64,000 nt of DNA from Alphaproteobacteria bacterium (GCA_015062585.1 SUUJ01000003.1:1-64000); one strand, 5' to 3'. Shown: positions 13,808-23,447, counted from the stretch's first letter. Numbers and translations: made by a program. Notes: generated by a model from the letters alone, not told the origin.

Positions 13808-14749
13808 ATGGCAAAAAACAATCGAAAAGTAGCTTTTATTTATGATTTTGATGAAACATTGAGCACAACCTATATGCAGGACTATATTTTGATTCCGGCA
13901 CTTGGTGACAAGCCCGAACATTTTTGGAAAACCGCTAACCAATGGTCCAAAGATCACTGTGCCGACCAAATTACCGGCACTATGTATTTTATCCAGCAAA
14001 CAGCTAAAGAAAAAGGCATAAAGCTCACCAAACAATTTTTGTGTGACACCGCCAAAAACATTACCTATTTTGACGGAGTTGAACAATGGTTTGACCGTAT
14101 CAACGAATATGGTGCCAAGCATGGACTTCAAATCGAGCATTACATAATTTCTTCGGGCATGGAAGAAATTATTTCAGGCACTTCTATTCGCAAACATTTC
14201 AAAGATGTGTTCGGCTGTTCATATGTCTATGATGACGAAGGCCTACCTATTTGGCCGGCTCGCGTAGTAAACTATTCGACCAAGACTCAATATATTGCCA
14301 AAATCAACAAAGGCTTGAGCAAAACCGAAGATCGCGCCGTAAACGAATATATGCCGGATGACCAGCGCCGTATTCCATACAAGCGCATGATATATTTCGG
14401 CGACGGAATGACCGATATTCCATCAATGAAAATTGTTAAAGAAAAAGGCGGCAATGCTATTGCCGTATATCGTCCGAAAAGTAAGCATCGCAAAAATGCC
14501 ATTCAGCTTTTGGCTGACAACCGCGTAAACTTTGCCCTACCGGCCGATTATCGCGAAAACAGCCAATTAGACCATGTTATTAAGACCATACTTGATAAAA
14601 TGGCCACCGAACGCGACTTGGATATCCTAAAAGTCAAAGAAGACAAAAAGAAAAAAATGGCACAAACCAAGTCAAACAAACTAGGCCGAAAACTTTCAAT
14701 CTTGGCTAAGCGTCTTACTAAAAAACATAATAAAGAGCCAAAAGCATGA
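13808..14749 (+). CDS. HAD-superfamily phosphatase
   Basis: MAKNNRKVAFIYDFDETLSTTYMQDYIL...YFGDGMTDIPSMKIVKEKGGNAIAVY; HAD DxD and GDGxTD motifs. The ORF track starts at 13760, but the Met at 13808 is favoured. Confidence 0.8.
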   Translation: MAKNNRKVAFIYDFDETLSTTYMQDYILIPALGDKPEHFWKTANQWSKDHCADQITGTMYFIQQTAKEKGIKLTKQFLCDTAKNITYFDGVEQWFDRINEYGAKHGLQIEHYIISSGMEEIISGTSIRKHFKDVFGCSYVYDDEGLPIWPARVVNYSTKTQYIAKINKGLSKTEDRAVNEYMPDDQRRIPYKRMIYFGDGMTDIPSMKIVKEKGGNAIAVYRPKSKHRKNAIQLLADNRVNFALPADYRENSQLDHVIKTILDKMATERDLDILKVKEDKKKKMAQTKSNKLGRKLSILAKRLTKKHNKEPKA

Positions 14750-14771
14750 CCAACTTATCTGCGAGTTTATT

Positions 14772-15446
14772 ATGAGCGACATCATCAAATCAAAAGGTTG
14801 GAACTGGCAAATCATAACCGATGAATTTGCCCAAACATGGAAAAATCCGGCACCTGAGACTTTTTATCTGCTATCACGGTGGAAAAACCAACAGAAACAA
14901 TCTTTTCTGGATTTGGGTTGCGGTCTTGGTCGTCACACAATTTTGTTTGCCAAAAACGGTTTTGATGTGTCGGCTTTTGATATTAGTGAAGAAGCCATAG
15001 AACACACAAGCGAATGGGCAAAAACCGAAAACTTGAATATAGACATAAAACAAGGCGATATGCTAAATATCCCGTTTGATAACGAAAGCATCGACTGTAT
15101 TTTATGTATGAATGTCATTTCACATACCGACACTAAAGGAATGTACAAAATAGCAGATGAATTAAAACGCGTCTTAAAATCTAATGGCGAATGCTATCTC
15201 ACGTTGGGCTCAAAAGAAACTTGGGGTTTTAAACAAGACTGGCCCATGATTGATGAAAATACCAAATTGCGTGATGAACAAGGTCCGGAATATATGGTCC
15301 CACATTTTTATGCCGACTATGATTTAATACATCAACTGTTCAAAGATTTCAGTATTGAAGATATAAAGCACGTCGGAACATATTACACCAAAGACAGCCA
15401 AACTTTTGAAAGCTATCATTGGCATATTTTAATACGAAAGAACTGA
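14772..15446 (+). CDS. Class I SAM-dependent methyltransferase
   Basis: FLDLGCGLGRHTILFAKNGFDVSAFDISEEAIEHT; GxGxG motif I. Confidence 0.85.
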   Translation: MSDIIKSKGWNWQIITDEFAQTWKNPAPETFYLLSRWKNQQKQSFLDLGCGLGRHTILFAKNGFDVSAFDISEEAIEHTSEWAKTENLNIDIKQGDMLNIPFDNESIDCILCMNVISHTDTKGMYKIADELKRVLKSNGECYLTLGSKETWGFKQDWPMIDENTKLRDEQGPEYMVPHFYADYDLIHQLFKDFSIEDIKHVGTYYTKDSQTFESYHWHILIRKN

Positions 15447-15453
15447 GAATAAA

Positions 15454-15774
15454 ATGCAATTTTGTAAACTGGAAATATTTATACCCCAAACTCATCTTAC
15501 GCAGCTGCAGACAGCATTGCAAAATGTTGATGCCGGTCACATAGGAAATTATGATTCATGTTTGTCTTATAGTGAAGTTATAGGAACATGGAGACCTTTA
15601 CAAAATGCCCACCCATATCTGGGAAAACAAAATGAAATAAGTCAGGAGATTGAATTAAAGGTCGAAGTTAGAATTAAAATTGATGATTTAGAGAAAACTA
15701 TACAAGCAATAAAAAATATTCATCCTTATGAAACACCGGTAATTAACATTATACCACTATTAAATGAAATATAG
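15454..15774 (+). CDS. YqfO/NIF3-like C-terminal (CutA-like fold) domain protein
   Basis: MQFCKLEIFIPQTHLTQLQTALQNVDAGHIGNYDSCLSYSEVIGTWRPLQNAHPYLG...IHPYETPVINIIPL; pattern of the NIF3/YqfO insert domain. Confidence 0.65.
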   Translation: MQFCKLEIFIPQTHLTQLQTALQNVDAGHIGNYDSCLSYSEVIGTWRPLQNAHPYLGKQNEISQEIELKVEVRIKIDDLEKTIQAIKNIHPYETPVINIIPLLNEI

Positions 15775-15814
15775 ATGCAATTTCAAAGGCGGTAGGAAGC
15801 GAGATGTCAAAATA

Positions 15815-15847
15815 TATTCATCTTCGAACCAATCTAATTGCTTGAAA
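15815..15847. repeat. Copy of TCATCTTCGAACCAATCTAATTGCTTG interspersed repeat
   Basis: TTCATCTTCGAACCAATCTAATTGCTTG is identical to about 16648-16675. Confidence 0.85.
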
Positions 15848-15987
15848 ACAAAATAAAAAATCGCCATTTATGCGCGCGTTACACACAACGCACCCTAACG
15901 GGTTATCATGTTTTTGCAAACAAAATTCATTTGCTCAAATCATGACGACTTTTGGATTGTGGATGGAATATATAGCTCGTAAGGTAA

Positions 15988-16503
15988 TTAACCGCTAATT
16001 CCTCCTTTATTACGATTTTTTTGAGTGTTTAAGATCTTATTATTATTAATTTTTTCTTGCATTATGTCAAAAGCCCGATTACATTCCTCTCTACTATACT
16101 TATACAGTTCCACATCCGTTCCATCTTTTCTTAAGAGTAATGAAACTTCACCTGTTTTCTTGTTCATAATACTAGTTAGTTCATCACCCTCTTTTGGCGT
16201 ATAATCAATTTTATCCAGAAATGTATCCGGAATAGCCTCGCCGGCACAACAGTGTCCATCCAAAGGGTCAAGAAGTCCAAAAGCATATCCATCGGCTTGT
16301 TTAGTCAATAGACCAATACGTCCACAGGTAACGTAGTTTTCATTATAGCGTTTTATAAGGCTACTAACCTTATCAGGATGTGATACCTTAAATTTTGACT
16401 CGGCCACGCGCCTTTTTTCTGGAGTATCGGTTGGGATGTTTTCCGCTTTACAGAATTCGGCAAATTCCCAACTACCATCTATAGCCAAATGTTCAGTATA
16501 CAT
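15988..16503 (-). CDS. Hypothetical protein (171 aa)
   Basis: Intact ORF starting MYTEHLAIDGSWEFAEFCKAENIPTDTPEKRRVAESKF; no family recognised. Confidence 0.6.
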   Translation of the reverse strand: MYTEHLAIDGSWEFAEFCKAENIPTDTPEKRRVAESKFKVSHPDKVSSLIKRYNENYVTCGRIGLLTKQADGYAFGLLDPLDGHCCAGEAIPDTFLDKIDYTPKEGDELTSIMNKKTGEVSLLLRKDGTDVELYKYSREECNRAFDIMQEKINNNKILNTQKNRNKGGISG

Positions 16504-16611
16504 CGTATTATCCTCCTGTATATTAAGTGTTATCTGAAATTATAGTATCATATAATTAATTTTTAGTCAAAAAATATTTAGGCTCGTTTCAAAACTATAC
16601 TATGGAAGTGA

Positions 16612-16675
16612 GTTCGAAGATATTGTAAAATAAGCCTTCAAAATATGTTCATCTTCGAACCAATCTAATTGCTTG
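16612..16675. repeat. Inverted repeat GTTCGAAGAT...ATCTTCGAAC plus interspersed repeat
   Basis: GTTCGAAGATATTGTAAAATAAGCCTTCAAAATATGTTCATCTTCGAACCAATCTAATTGCTTG; half-copies GTTCGAAGATGTTGTAAAATAG also at about 21199 and 23872. Confidence 0.85.
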
Positions 16676-16771
16676 TAAAATAACAAACTTCTCTTAGCTT
16701 TGCGAGGGTTTACCCAAAGCAAAGGTTAGTTGTTCGCGTAAGTAGGAAGATAAAATCTTCCGTAGCGACGC

Positions 16772-16798
16772 AAAAAGTCGCCCTTAAAGGCGACTTTT
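16772..16798. terminator. Hairpin with A/T tracts (terminator-like)
   Basis: AAAAAGTCGCCCTTAAAGGCGACTTTT. Confidence 0.7.
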
Positions 16799-16841
16799 GA
16801 ACTCTGGCCGGAGACAACTTGCAATCCTCGAGATAAATAGA

Positions 16842-17633
16842 CTACTTTTTCTTACAAATATATAACAAATGCGCACTATATCCTTGTTGATCAATACGCT
16901 CACAAGTTAGAAAATGCCATTTTACAAAAGCATCATAATCTTTTTTAGATAGTTGTTCCACCCATTCTCTCATAGCATATGCTATACCATCAGTGGCCAC
17001 ATTAGTAATATATTTTGTATTTGTTTTATCAAATAGCTTCTTAAAATCTTCAATATGAAAAGCATTAAATATTTCTTCCGGAATATCCTTAAAACGTCCG
17101 GCATTATCCATTACTTCATCTAAACGAGAAACTGCTTGGTGACGTAAACCATAACCGGTCATTAACGAAGCACAAGGAAGATATGCAAACATACATATTG
17201 CTCCTCTTTTAGCAACACGTAAAGTTTCACTGATAGCTTTATTTTTATCTTTTTTATTAAATAAATGATACATAGGCCCCAAATTTAAAACCATGTCAAA
17301 AGTTTTATCTTTAAGCATACTCAAATCCAAAGCATCACCGATCATACACTCAAAATTTTTTAATCGTTTGCTTTTAGATTTCATTACTTCAACATTTTTA
17401 GGAGTAAGGTCAACAGCAGTAACATCATATCCCATCTTAGCTAAAGTAATAGAATAACGTCCGGTTGCTGCACCAATTTCCAATATTTTAGCACCGGGTT
17501 TTAGAAATTTTTGAATATAACGCATAGTTGTCAGATATTCTAAATTGTGCCCTCTATCACTAACCAAACGCTCATCTTCATTGTATTCGGTATATTTATT
17601 TATGATTATGTCTTTATGTTTATTTACAGCCAT
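16842..17633 (-). CDS. Class I SAM-dependent methyltransferase
   Basis: ILEIGAATGRYSITLAKMGYDVTAVDLTPKNVEVMKSK...FDMVLNLGPMYHL. Confidence 0.88.
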   Translation of the reverse strand: MAVNKHKDIIINKYTEYNEDERLVSDRGHNLEYLTTMRYIQKFLKPGAKILEIGAATGRYSITLAKMGYDVTAVDLTPKNVEVMKSKSKRLKNFECMIGDALDLSMLKDKTFDMVLNLGPMYHLFNKKDKNKAISETLRVAKRGAICMFAYLPCASLMTGYGLRHQAVSRLDEVMDNAGRFKDIPEEIFNAFHIEDFKKLFDKTNTKYITNVATDGIAYAMREWVEQLSKKDYDAFVKWHFLTCERIDQQGYSAHLLYICKKK

Positions 17634-17707
17634 TGCGTACCTCTCATAATATAGTATTTCAAATATTAAAACATAAATTATTCATAAATCAATTTATTAT
17701 TTTATTC

Positions 17708-17782
17708 AACCTATGCAAAAATTCACATAGGTTCATTTTATGCTCAAAAAAAGGCTAAAATTTGCTAAGTTATTGAAAAGCA
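17708..17782. repeat. Partial copy of AT-rich interspersed repeat
   Basis: AACCTATGCAAAAATTCACATAGGTTC...TGCTCAAAAAAAGGCTAAAATTTGCTAAGTTATTGAAAA, also at about 21115-21186 and (diverged) 23789-23860. Confidence 0.85.
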
Positions 17783-17846
17783 TTGAAAATCTAATTTATT
17801 TCTGTAATAATTTATCTGAGTTAAACAAAGACCTAATGGGAATAAT

Positions 17847-18665
17847 ATGTTCAAACTAATTGATTTTGATGATAAAATTTTCACTTCTCAACAATTTAGG
17901 AAAGACGAAATTTCGTTTAATCTAATTCTTACATTGATACAAAAACGGGAATATTATCCTCAAATCAAGTGTTATTCTGACCAAAAAGATGTCATAATTT
18001 TAAATACAGATGCTAATCATCCAGTCGTTGTTTGGACAAGTGAAAATTTTAATGATTTTGAATTAATTTATAATTTTGTAAGTAAAGTTTTTTCTAAAAA
18101 CGAACCTTTAAGCCTTACTGCTAAACAATCTTGTTATCAATTTTTTCAGAAAAGAAACTGGGTTTCAGATGATGAAAATACAAAAATTCTTGGTGTTTAT
18201 AAATTAGATAAACTGATAGATATTGAAAAACAAGGATATCTTGATTGTGTAAAATCAACAGATGTTGAAATAGTTGCCAATATGATAAAAGCTTTTGAAG
18301 AAGATGCGCTACCTGAAGAAAAACATCCTTTTTCTTATTATTTAGAGCAAGCAAATAAATATACCACACTTACTTATACTCACAAAGTATGGAAAAATGA
18401 AAATGGAAATATTGTTAGTATTGGACATATAAATAACTCTGAAAACACAGGAAGAATAGGACAAATATATACTGTTCCAACAGAAAGAGGTAAATCTTAT
18501 GCCAAAATGTTGGTTGTAGAATTAGCAAAAATTACGTTAAAAAATAATTTAATGCCAGTTTTATATACTAATTTTCAATATGAACCATCAAATAAATGTT
18601 ATCAAGCAGTTGGATTTGAATTATTGAATACAATATATACTTACTCAGTAAAAAAGATTGCATAA
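17847..18665 (+). CDS. GNAT-family N-acetyltransferase
   Basis: C-terminal GRIGQIYTVPTERGKSYAKMLVVELAKITLKNNLMPVLYTNFQYEPSNKCYQAVGFELL; GNAT motif A/B pattern. Confidence 0.8.
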   Translation: MFKLIDFDDKIFTSQQFRKDEISFNLILTLIQKREYYPQIKCYSDQKDVIILNTDANHPVVVWTSENFNDFELIYNFVSKVFSKNEPLSLTAKQSCYQFFQKRNWVSDDENTKILGVYKLDKLIDIEKQGYLDCVKSTDVEIVANMIKAFEEDALPEEKHPFSYYLEQANKYTTLTYTHKVWKNENGNIVSIGHINNSENTGRIGQIYTVPTERGKSYAKMLVVELAKITLKNNLMPVLYTNFQYEPSNKCYQAVGFELLNTIYTYSVKKIA

Positions 18666-18723
18666 ACATTTTTTAATTAAATATTTTTTATTTAACCAAA
18701 GAACAAGTCCAGATGATAAGAGG

Positions 18724-19563
18724 TTATCTAACAATTGTTAAAAATGTTTTTTGCCCAACTGTTTTATTTATTGGTTTTTCAATGTAATTAAGCATATTTT
18801 GAATGCGTTCTATATGTTTTTCTGAACTTGGTATGTTCTCCGTCAGATATTTTTTCATTTTCGGAGCAATCTTTCTAAAACAAGCTTTGGCGCTTTGTCC
18901 TTGAGCAATATCTTTGTTTTCTTCTCTGTCTTTTAAACAAACGGATAATGCATCCAATAATTCTTCATTACTATACATTTTGGAAAATACCGAAAACATA
19001 ATAGATATATCTCTTATGTTTTTTTGGTTTTTTTCGTTATCTTTAAAATTTAAGATGGCAACTTCGCATATTTTATTAGCCAGTTGATAATCAGGTCTTG
19101 TTACATAAAAAGAATTTCCTCGTTCGGTTGTTATTTTGGATATTTTATGGGTTATTTTATGTTCATCTGATAAATCATCCCAGCAATAGCCATAAAAATT
19201 TCCGCTAAATTGTTTACAAAATTCTCCGGCATTAGGAACGGATTCCATAATACTACGAGATGACAGACTTCCTTTTTTTGATGCTAGACAATACATCGTA
19301 TCATTTTCTTTAATAGTAATTACATCAATGTCACCTGTTTGACGAGGAAAATATTTTTGTAAGAATTTTCTATCTTCATCGTTAACAGATATTTTTTCTT
19401 TTTCAGAAGCTGTATCTTCTATAGAAACTGCATTACAGGTCAACATTGTTGCTATTGAGCCGGCAAAATAATACCGAAGATTATCTTCTGTATCTAAATG
19501 AGGAGCATTTTCTATAGTATAAGACGCAAAGTTTTCCGCAATATCTTGAATTTCTGCGACCAT
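18724..19563 (-). CDS. Hypothetical protein, possibly nucleotidyltransferase-fold (AbiEii/DUF1814-like)
   Basis: YYFAGSIATML (G-S) and later GDIDVI (D-x-D) followed by TRPDYQLANKICEVAILNF...RDISIMFSVFSKM; resembles the NTase GS...DxD and lineage-typical K/RD positions. Assignment by eye only. Confidence 0.4.
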   Translation of the reverse strand: MVAEIQDIAENFASYTIENAPHLDTEDNLRYYFAGSIATMLTCNAVSIEDTASEKEKISVNDEDRKFLQKYFPRQTGDIDVITIKENDTMYCLASKKGSLSSRSIMESVPNAGEFCKQFSGNFYGYCWDDLSDEHKITHKISKITTERGNSFYVTRPDYQLANKICEVAILNFKDNEKNQKNIRDISIMFSVFSKMYSNEELLDALSVCLKDREENKDIAQGQSAKACFRKIAPKMKKYLTENIPSSEKHIERIQNMLNYIEKPINKTVGQKTFLTIVR

Positions 19564-19690
19564 GAATTTATCCTATTTTACAATTTATTATCTTTAATTT
19601 TATGCTATTTTTACGCTTAAATCAATATCAATTTATGATTTTCGGCGGCAAATTGCCTTAAACAGTTGGAAACAACATTCAGTTTGCGAA

Positions 19691-20869
19691 CTAATTTACA
19701 TCACCCAGCACTATTGTTTCTTTAATGTCTTTTATGTTTTTCAAATACGGTATAATTGCTTTAGGATAAAAATCTGAATCTTCCAGTTTGTTTAAGTCTA
19801 TCCATTTTATTTTCTGCTCGTTGCTATCCGGTTCAAAACCGTTACCTAGAGTTGAAAAATCCATCACTTCACATTCAAACATCAGCTCAGACAAATGAAA
19901 ACAATCTAAATCGTATGGCTGATTATGATTTTTTGCAATATAATCACGAGCCAAAACCAAACGCAAAGGTTTTACATCAAGATTAAGCTCTTCTTTGCAT
20001 TCTCTTATAATAGCTTCTTGCATGGTTTCGCCCCATTCATGACCACCACCCGGCAACTTAGAATAGCGACCACGTCCATAATCGACACTCACTGTCAATA
20101 ATTTATTGTCTTTGATAATTATTGCTTTGACCGAATGCTTAAAAAACTTATCCATAACTATATTTGTAACACTTTGTAGGGATTTTAATTTACTTACCTG
20201 CATATAGTTAATAATATCCTTAAAACCATCAAAAACGAGCAAAGGTAATTCCGAATTTATCTTATCTCTAACATATCCATCTTCCATAAATTTGCCATTA
20301 CCGAGTAAAATTGGTTGAACTCTTGCATTGTATGCGCATTCAGTATCTTGTTTGCTATCGCCTATTAACCAAACATTATCTTTGTTTATTTCATATGATA
20401 CATCATTCAGCGCCTCAAAAACAGGTGCCGGATTTGGCTTATTTAGAGTGGCATCTCCATTTCCTAGAATTTTCTTAAATGATATATTCGGAAAACAGAA
20501 CGCAACCTCTTTTAACAATAAAGACTTTTCTTTATTTGAAATTATATACAAATCTATTTTCTTTTGATTACATAATTTAAGAAACTCATTAGCATTTTCC
20601 ATCGGAAAAACTTTATTATAGGTATATTCTGTATAATATTTTAAATATTCACTATAAGCCCTATTAGCGTCTTCGCCAAAAAAGTTAGGAAAATTCTCTT
20701 TTAATGATTTTTTTGCATCTCTATATTTAACTTTTATAATATCCCAAGGTTCTTTATTATACTTATTTAAAACATACTCCATAGCCTCAACAACAGCATT
20801 TCGTGTATGAGCGAGCGTATCATCCCAATCTAATAAAATAGCTTTTGGCATATTAGATATTTTTTTCAT
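19691..20869 (-). CDS. HAD hydrolase / Nudix hydrolase fusion
   Basis: N-terminal AILLDWDDTLAHTRNAVVEA...VWLIGDSKQDTECAYNA (HAD); C-terminal Nudix box GGGHEWGETMQEAIIRECKEELNL. Confidence 0.88.
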   Translation of the reverse strand: MKKISNMPKAILLDWDDTLAHTRNAVVEAMEYVLNKYNKEPWDIIKVKYRDAKKSLKENFPNFFGEDANRAYSEYLKYYTEYTYNKVFPMENANEFLKLCNQKKIDLYIISNKEKSLLLKEVAFCFPNISFKKILGNGDATLNKPNPAPVFEALNDVSYEINKDNVWLIGDSKQDTECAYNARVQPILLGNGKFMEDGYVRDKINSELPLLVFDGFKDIINYMQVSKLKSLQSVTNIVMDKFFKHSVKAIIIKDNKLLTVSVDYGRGRYSKLPGGGHEWGETMQEAIIRECKEELNLDVKPLRLVLARDYIAKNHNQPYDLDCFHLSELMFECEVMDFSTLGNGFEPDSNEQKIKWIDLNKLEDSDFYPKAIIPYLKNIKDIKETIVLGDVN

Positions 20870-21086
20870 TCCTACCTTTTATCTCCTATTTCTTAAATCC
20901 GAAGTCCTCCAACCAACCGGAAATTCCAAAAGTCCTACTTCCATAACCAACCCAAGGATTATCTGTTACATCTCAGCCTTTGCATTGTTTTGCTCATCTT
21001 TACGCATTACTGACTACCTTTAATAATCTTGCTTATCAATTATTAAAACATAGATTATTCATAAATTCAATTTATTTTACCCATTT

Positions 21087-21400
21087 AACCTTTTACATAG
21101 CCATGTCAAAAGTCAAACCTATGCAAAAATTTACATAGGTTCTTTTTCTGCTCAAAAAAGGCTGAAATTTGCTAAGTTATTGAAAAAATAAAAAGCAAGT
21201 TCGAAGATGTTGTAAAATAGGTGGCTGGATTAGGTACTCTCGCTCAAAATTTCGCGGGTCCTCCTCGCGTCGTAGGGCTCGCACGGCTTAAAATTGTGCT
21301 CACCAACTATCCGCTCCGAACCAAGTTGATTCGCCTTAAAACCACTCTCAATCCAACAAAAAAATCCTCCATGAAAGGAGGATTTTTTTGTTGGCTGGAG
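21087..21400. repeat. About 310-bp composite repeat carrying a tRNA-Gln 3'-end fragment (left copy)
   Basis: Aligns along its length with 23758-24070; contains GTTCGAAGATGTTGTAAAATAGGTGGCTGGATT then GGTACTCTCGC...GCGGGTCCTCCTCGCGTCG...CCAACTATCCGCTCCGAACC, ending in CCAACAAAAAAATCCTCC...GGAGGATTTTTTTGTTGG. Confidence 0.93.
21354..21395. terminator. 18-bp perfect-stem hairpin with A/T tracts (bidirectional terminator-like)
   Basis: CCAACAAAAAAATCCTCC-ATGAAA-GGAGGATTTTTTTGTTGG. Confidence 0.85.
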
Positions 21401-21548
21401 ACGATGTGCAATCCTCGAGTAAGTTGTTATTGGTTGTAACATAATATTTTTTATAATTTTAATGTTTTGTTAGAGGTTTGTTAACCTGAAAATAACTGTT
21501 TTTTTTATACATTTAATATAAATTGATGTATGTATAAAGGTATTCATT

Positions 21549-23447
21549 ATGGCAAAACAGGAAGCAAAAACAGATTTATGGGTGTATGATTTATTAAAAG
21601 AAGCTGGTATTTGTCTTGACCCACAAGGATGTTCAATTAAAGAAGTTGATGAAGCACTAAAAACTGCTTCTAAAAAAGGTACTGGTAATGTTGGTTATCC
21701 TGAATATGTCGGTGCTGTCAAAGATTTTTTGCTTGTTATAGAAGATAAATCTGATTTATCAAAACATGTAAAGTATAACGAAAAAGAGTTAATATGTACT
21801 GAAACAAAGTCTGTAACAGATTATGCAGTCAATGGGGCTTATTTCTATGGTAAGCACCTTATAAATAATACTCACTACAAAAAGATTATTGCCTTTGGTG
21901 TATCTGGTAATGAAAAACATCATAAAATAACACCTCTCTTTATAAATGAACGTGAATATTGCAAAGTAATGCCTGATGTTGAATCTTTCTATATCTTCAA
22001 TGAAGAAAACATAGATGAATATTACACTAGAGAAGTTTTAGGCGAAAATACCGATTTACAGAAAGAAACTACTGAAATTCTTAAGTTTGCAAAGAATCTA
22101 CATGAAGATTTACGCAATTATGGAAACTTGCAAGATACTCAAAAACCTCTTGTTGTATCTGGTATATTACTTGCTCTTAGAGAGATTGAGAAAGGCTCTT
22201 TTAATCTTGAGCAATTAAACGGTGATGATGTAGATACAGACGGTAACAAGATTTATGCAGCTATTGATAAAAATCTTCAACGCTCAAAAGTATCACCAAC
22301 AGTCAAGAAAGATAAACTATTAACACAATTTGCAGTCATAAGAGATACTAAAATCCTTAATGAAAAGAACGAAACATTAGGAAAAACACCTCTTAAATAC
22401 TATGCAGAACAAATTTATGATAATATCTACAAAACTATAAAATACACAAAAACAGCAGAAGATTATTTAGGCCGATTCTACGGTGAATTTATGAGTTATT
22501 CTGGTGGTGATGGACAAACGTTAGGTATTATTCTTACTCCAAAACATATTACTCAACTGTTTTGTGATTTGGTAGATTTAAAACCTGATGATGTCGTGCT
22601 TGACCCTTGTTGTGGTACAGCTGGATTCCTTATTGCAGCAATGCATAATATGTTGAAGAAAGCTAAAGATGATAATCAGAGGGAAAATATTCGTAAAAAC
22701 CAACTTCATGGTATTGAACTTCAACCATATATGTTTACTATTGCTACATCAAATATGATTATTCGTGGTGATGGTAAGAGTAACCTTGTAGATGAAGATT
22801 TCTTAAGGTGTAAAGATTCAGAATTACAATTAAAAGGTGCAACTGTCGGTATGATGAATCCACCATATAGTCAAGGTTCAAAAGCTAACCCCTCACTTTA
22901 TGAAATAAGTTTTGTTGAACACTTGTTAGATTCATTGGCCGAAGATGGTAAAGCGATTGTAATTATTCCTCAATCTTCTTTAACTGGTAAGACAAAAGAT
23001 GAGCAAAACTATAAGGAAAGCATATTAAAACATCATACCTTAGAAGGCGTTATAACTTTAAGTGAAAATACATTTTTTGGAGTAGGTGTGCATACTTGTA
23101 TTGCAATTTTTACTGCACATAAACCTCATCCCGTTAACAAAGAGTGTAAATTTATAAATTTCAAAAACGATGGTTTCAAAGTCGCTCCGCACGTTGGATT
23201 GATAGAGACAGAATATGCTAAAGACAAGAAACAACATCTACTTGACGTGTGGTTTGATAGAATTAATGCCCCAATTGATTTTATAGTTAAATCTACAATT
23301 AAACCAGATGATGAATGGCTTCACTCTTTTTATTATTTTAATGATGAAATTCCTGATGAAAATTACTTTGAACAAGCAATAACAGATTACTTAACATTTG
23401 AATTTGAAAAAGTTATCATCAGCCGAAAATTGAATAAAGTCTTTTAA
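21549..23447 (+). CDS. Type I/IIG-like restriction-modification protein: nuclease-like (HsdR_N-like) N-terminus plus N6-adenine DNA methylase; C-terminus probably truncated
   Basis: N-terminus ...DFLLVIEDKSDL (possible PD-(D/E)xK); DVVLDPCCGTAGFLIAAMHNMLKKA and MNPPYSQG (N6-MTase motifs I and IV). No specificity domain in the ORF. Confidence 0.88.
   Translation: MAKQEAKTDLWVYDLLKEAGICLDPQGCSIKEVDEALKTASKKGTGNVGYPEYVGAVKDFLLVIEDKSDLSKHVKYNEKELICTETKSVTDYAVNGAYFYGKHLINNTHYKKIIAFGVSGNEKHHKITPLFINEREYCKVMPDVESFYIFNEENIDEYYTREVLGENTDLQKETTEILKFAKNLHEDLRNYGNLQDTQKPLVVSGILLALREIEKGSFNLEQLNGDDVDTDGNKIYAAIDKNLQRSKVSPTVKKDKLLTQFAVIRDTKILNEKNETLGKTPLKYYAEQIYDNIYKTIKYTKTAEDYLGRFYGEFMSYSGGDGQTLGIILTPKHITQLFCDLVDLKPDDVVLDPCCGTAGFLIAAMHNMLKKAKDDNQRENIRKNQLHGIELQPYMFTIATSNMIIRGDGKSNLVDEDFLRCKDSELQLKGATVGMMNPPYSQGSKANPSLYEISFVEHLLDSLAEDGKAIVIIPQSSLTGKTKDEQNYKESILKHHTLEGVITLSENTFFGVGVHTCIAIFTAHKPHPVNKECKFINFKNDGFKVAPHVGLIETEYAKDKKQHLLDVWFDRINAPIDFIVKSTIKPDDEWLHSFYYFNDEIPDENYFEQAITDYLTFEFEKVIISRKLNKVF

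Noticed and set aside
21221-21442. ORFs 21221-21439, 21230-21442 and 23970-24182
   Set aside because: Translations of the composite repeat and the tRNA-Gln antisense (AGVAGFEPTNDDTKNRCLTTWRHPN is a known tRNA-antisense artefact pattern).
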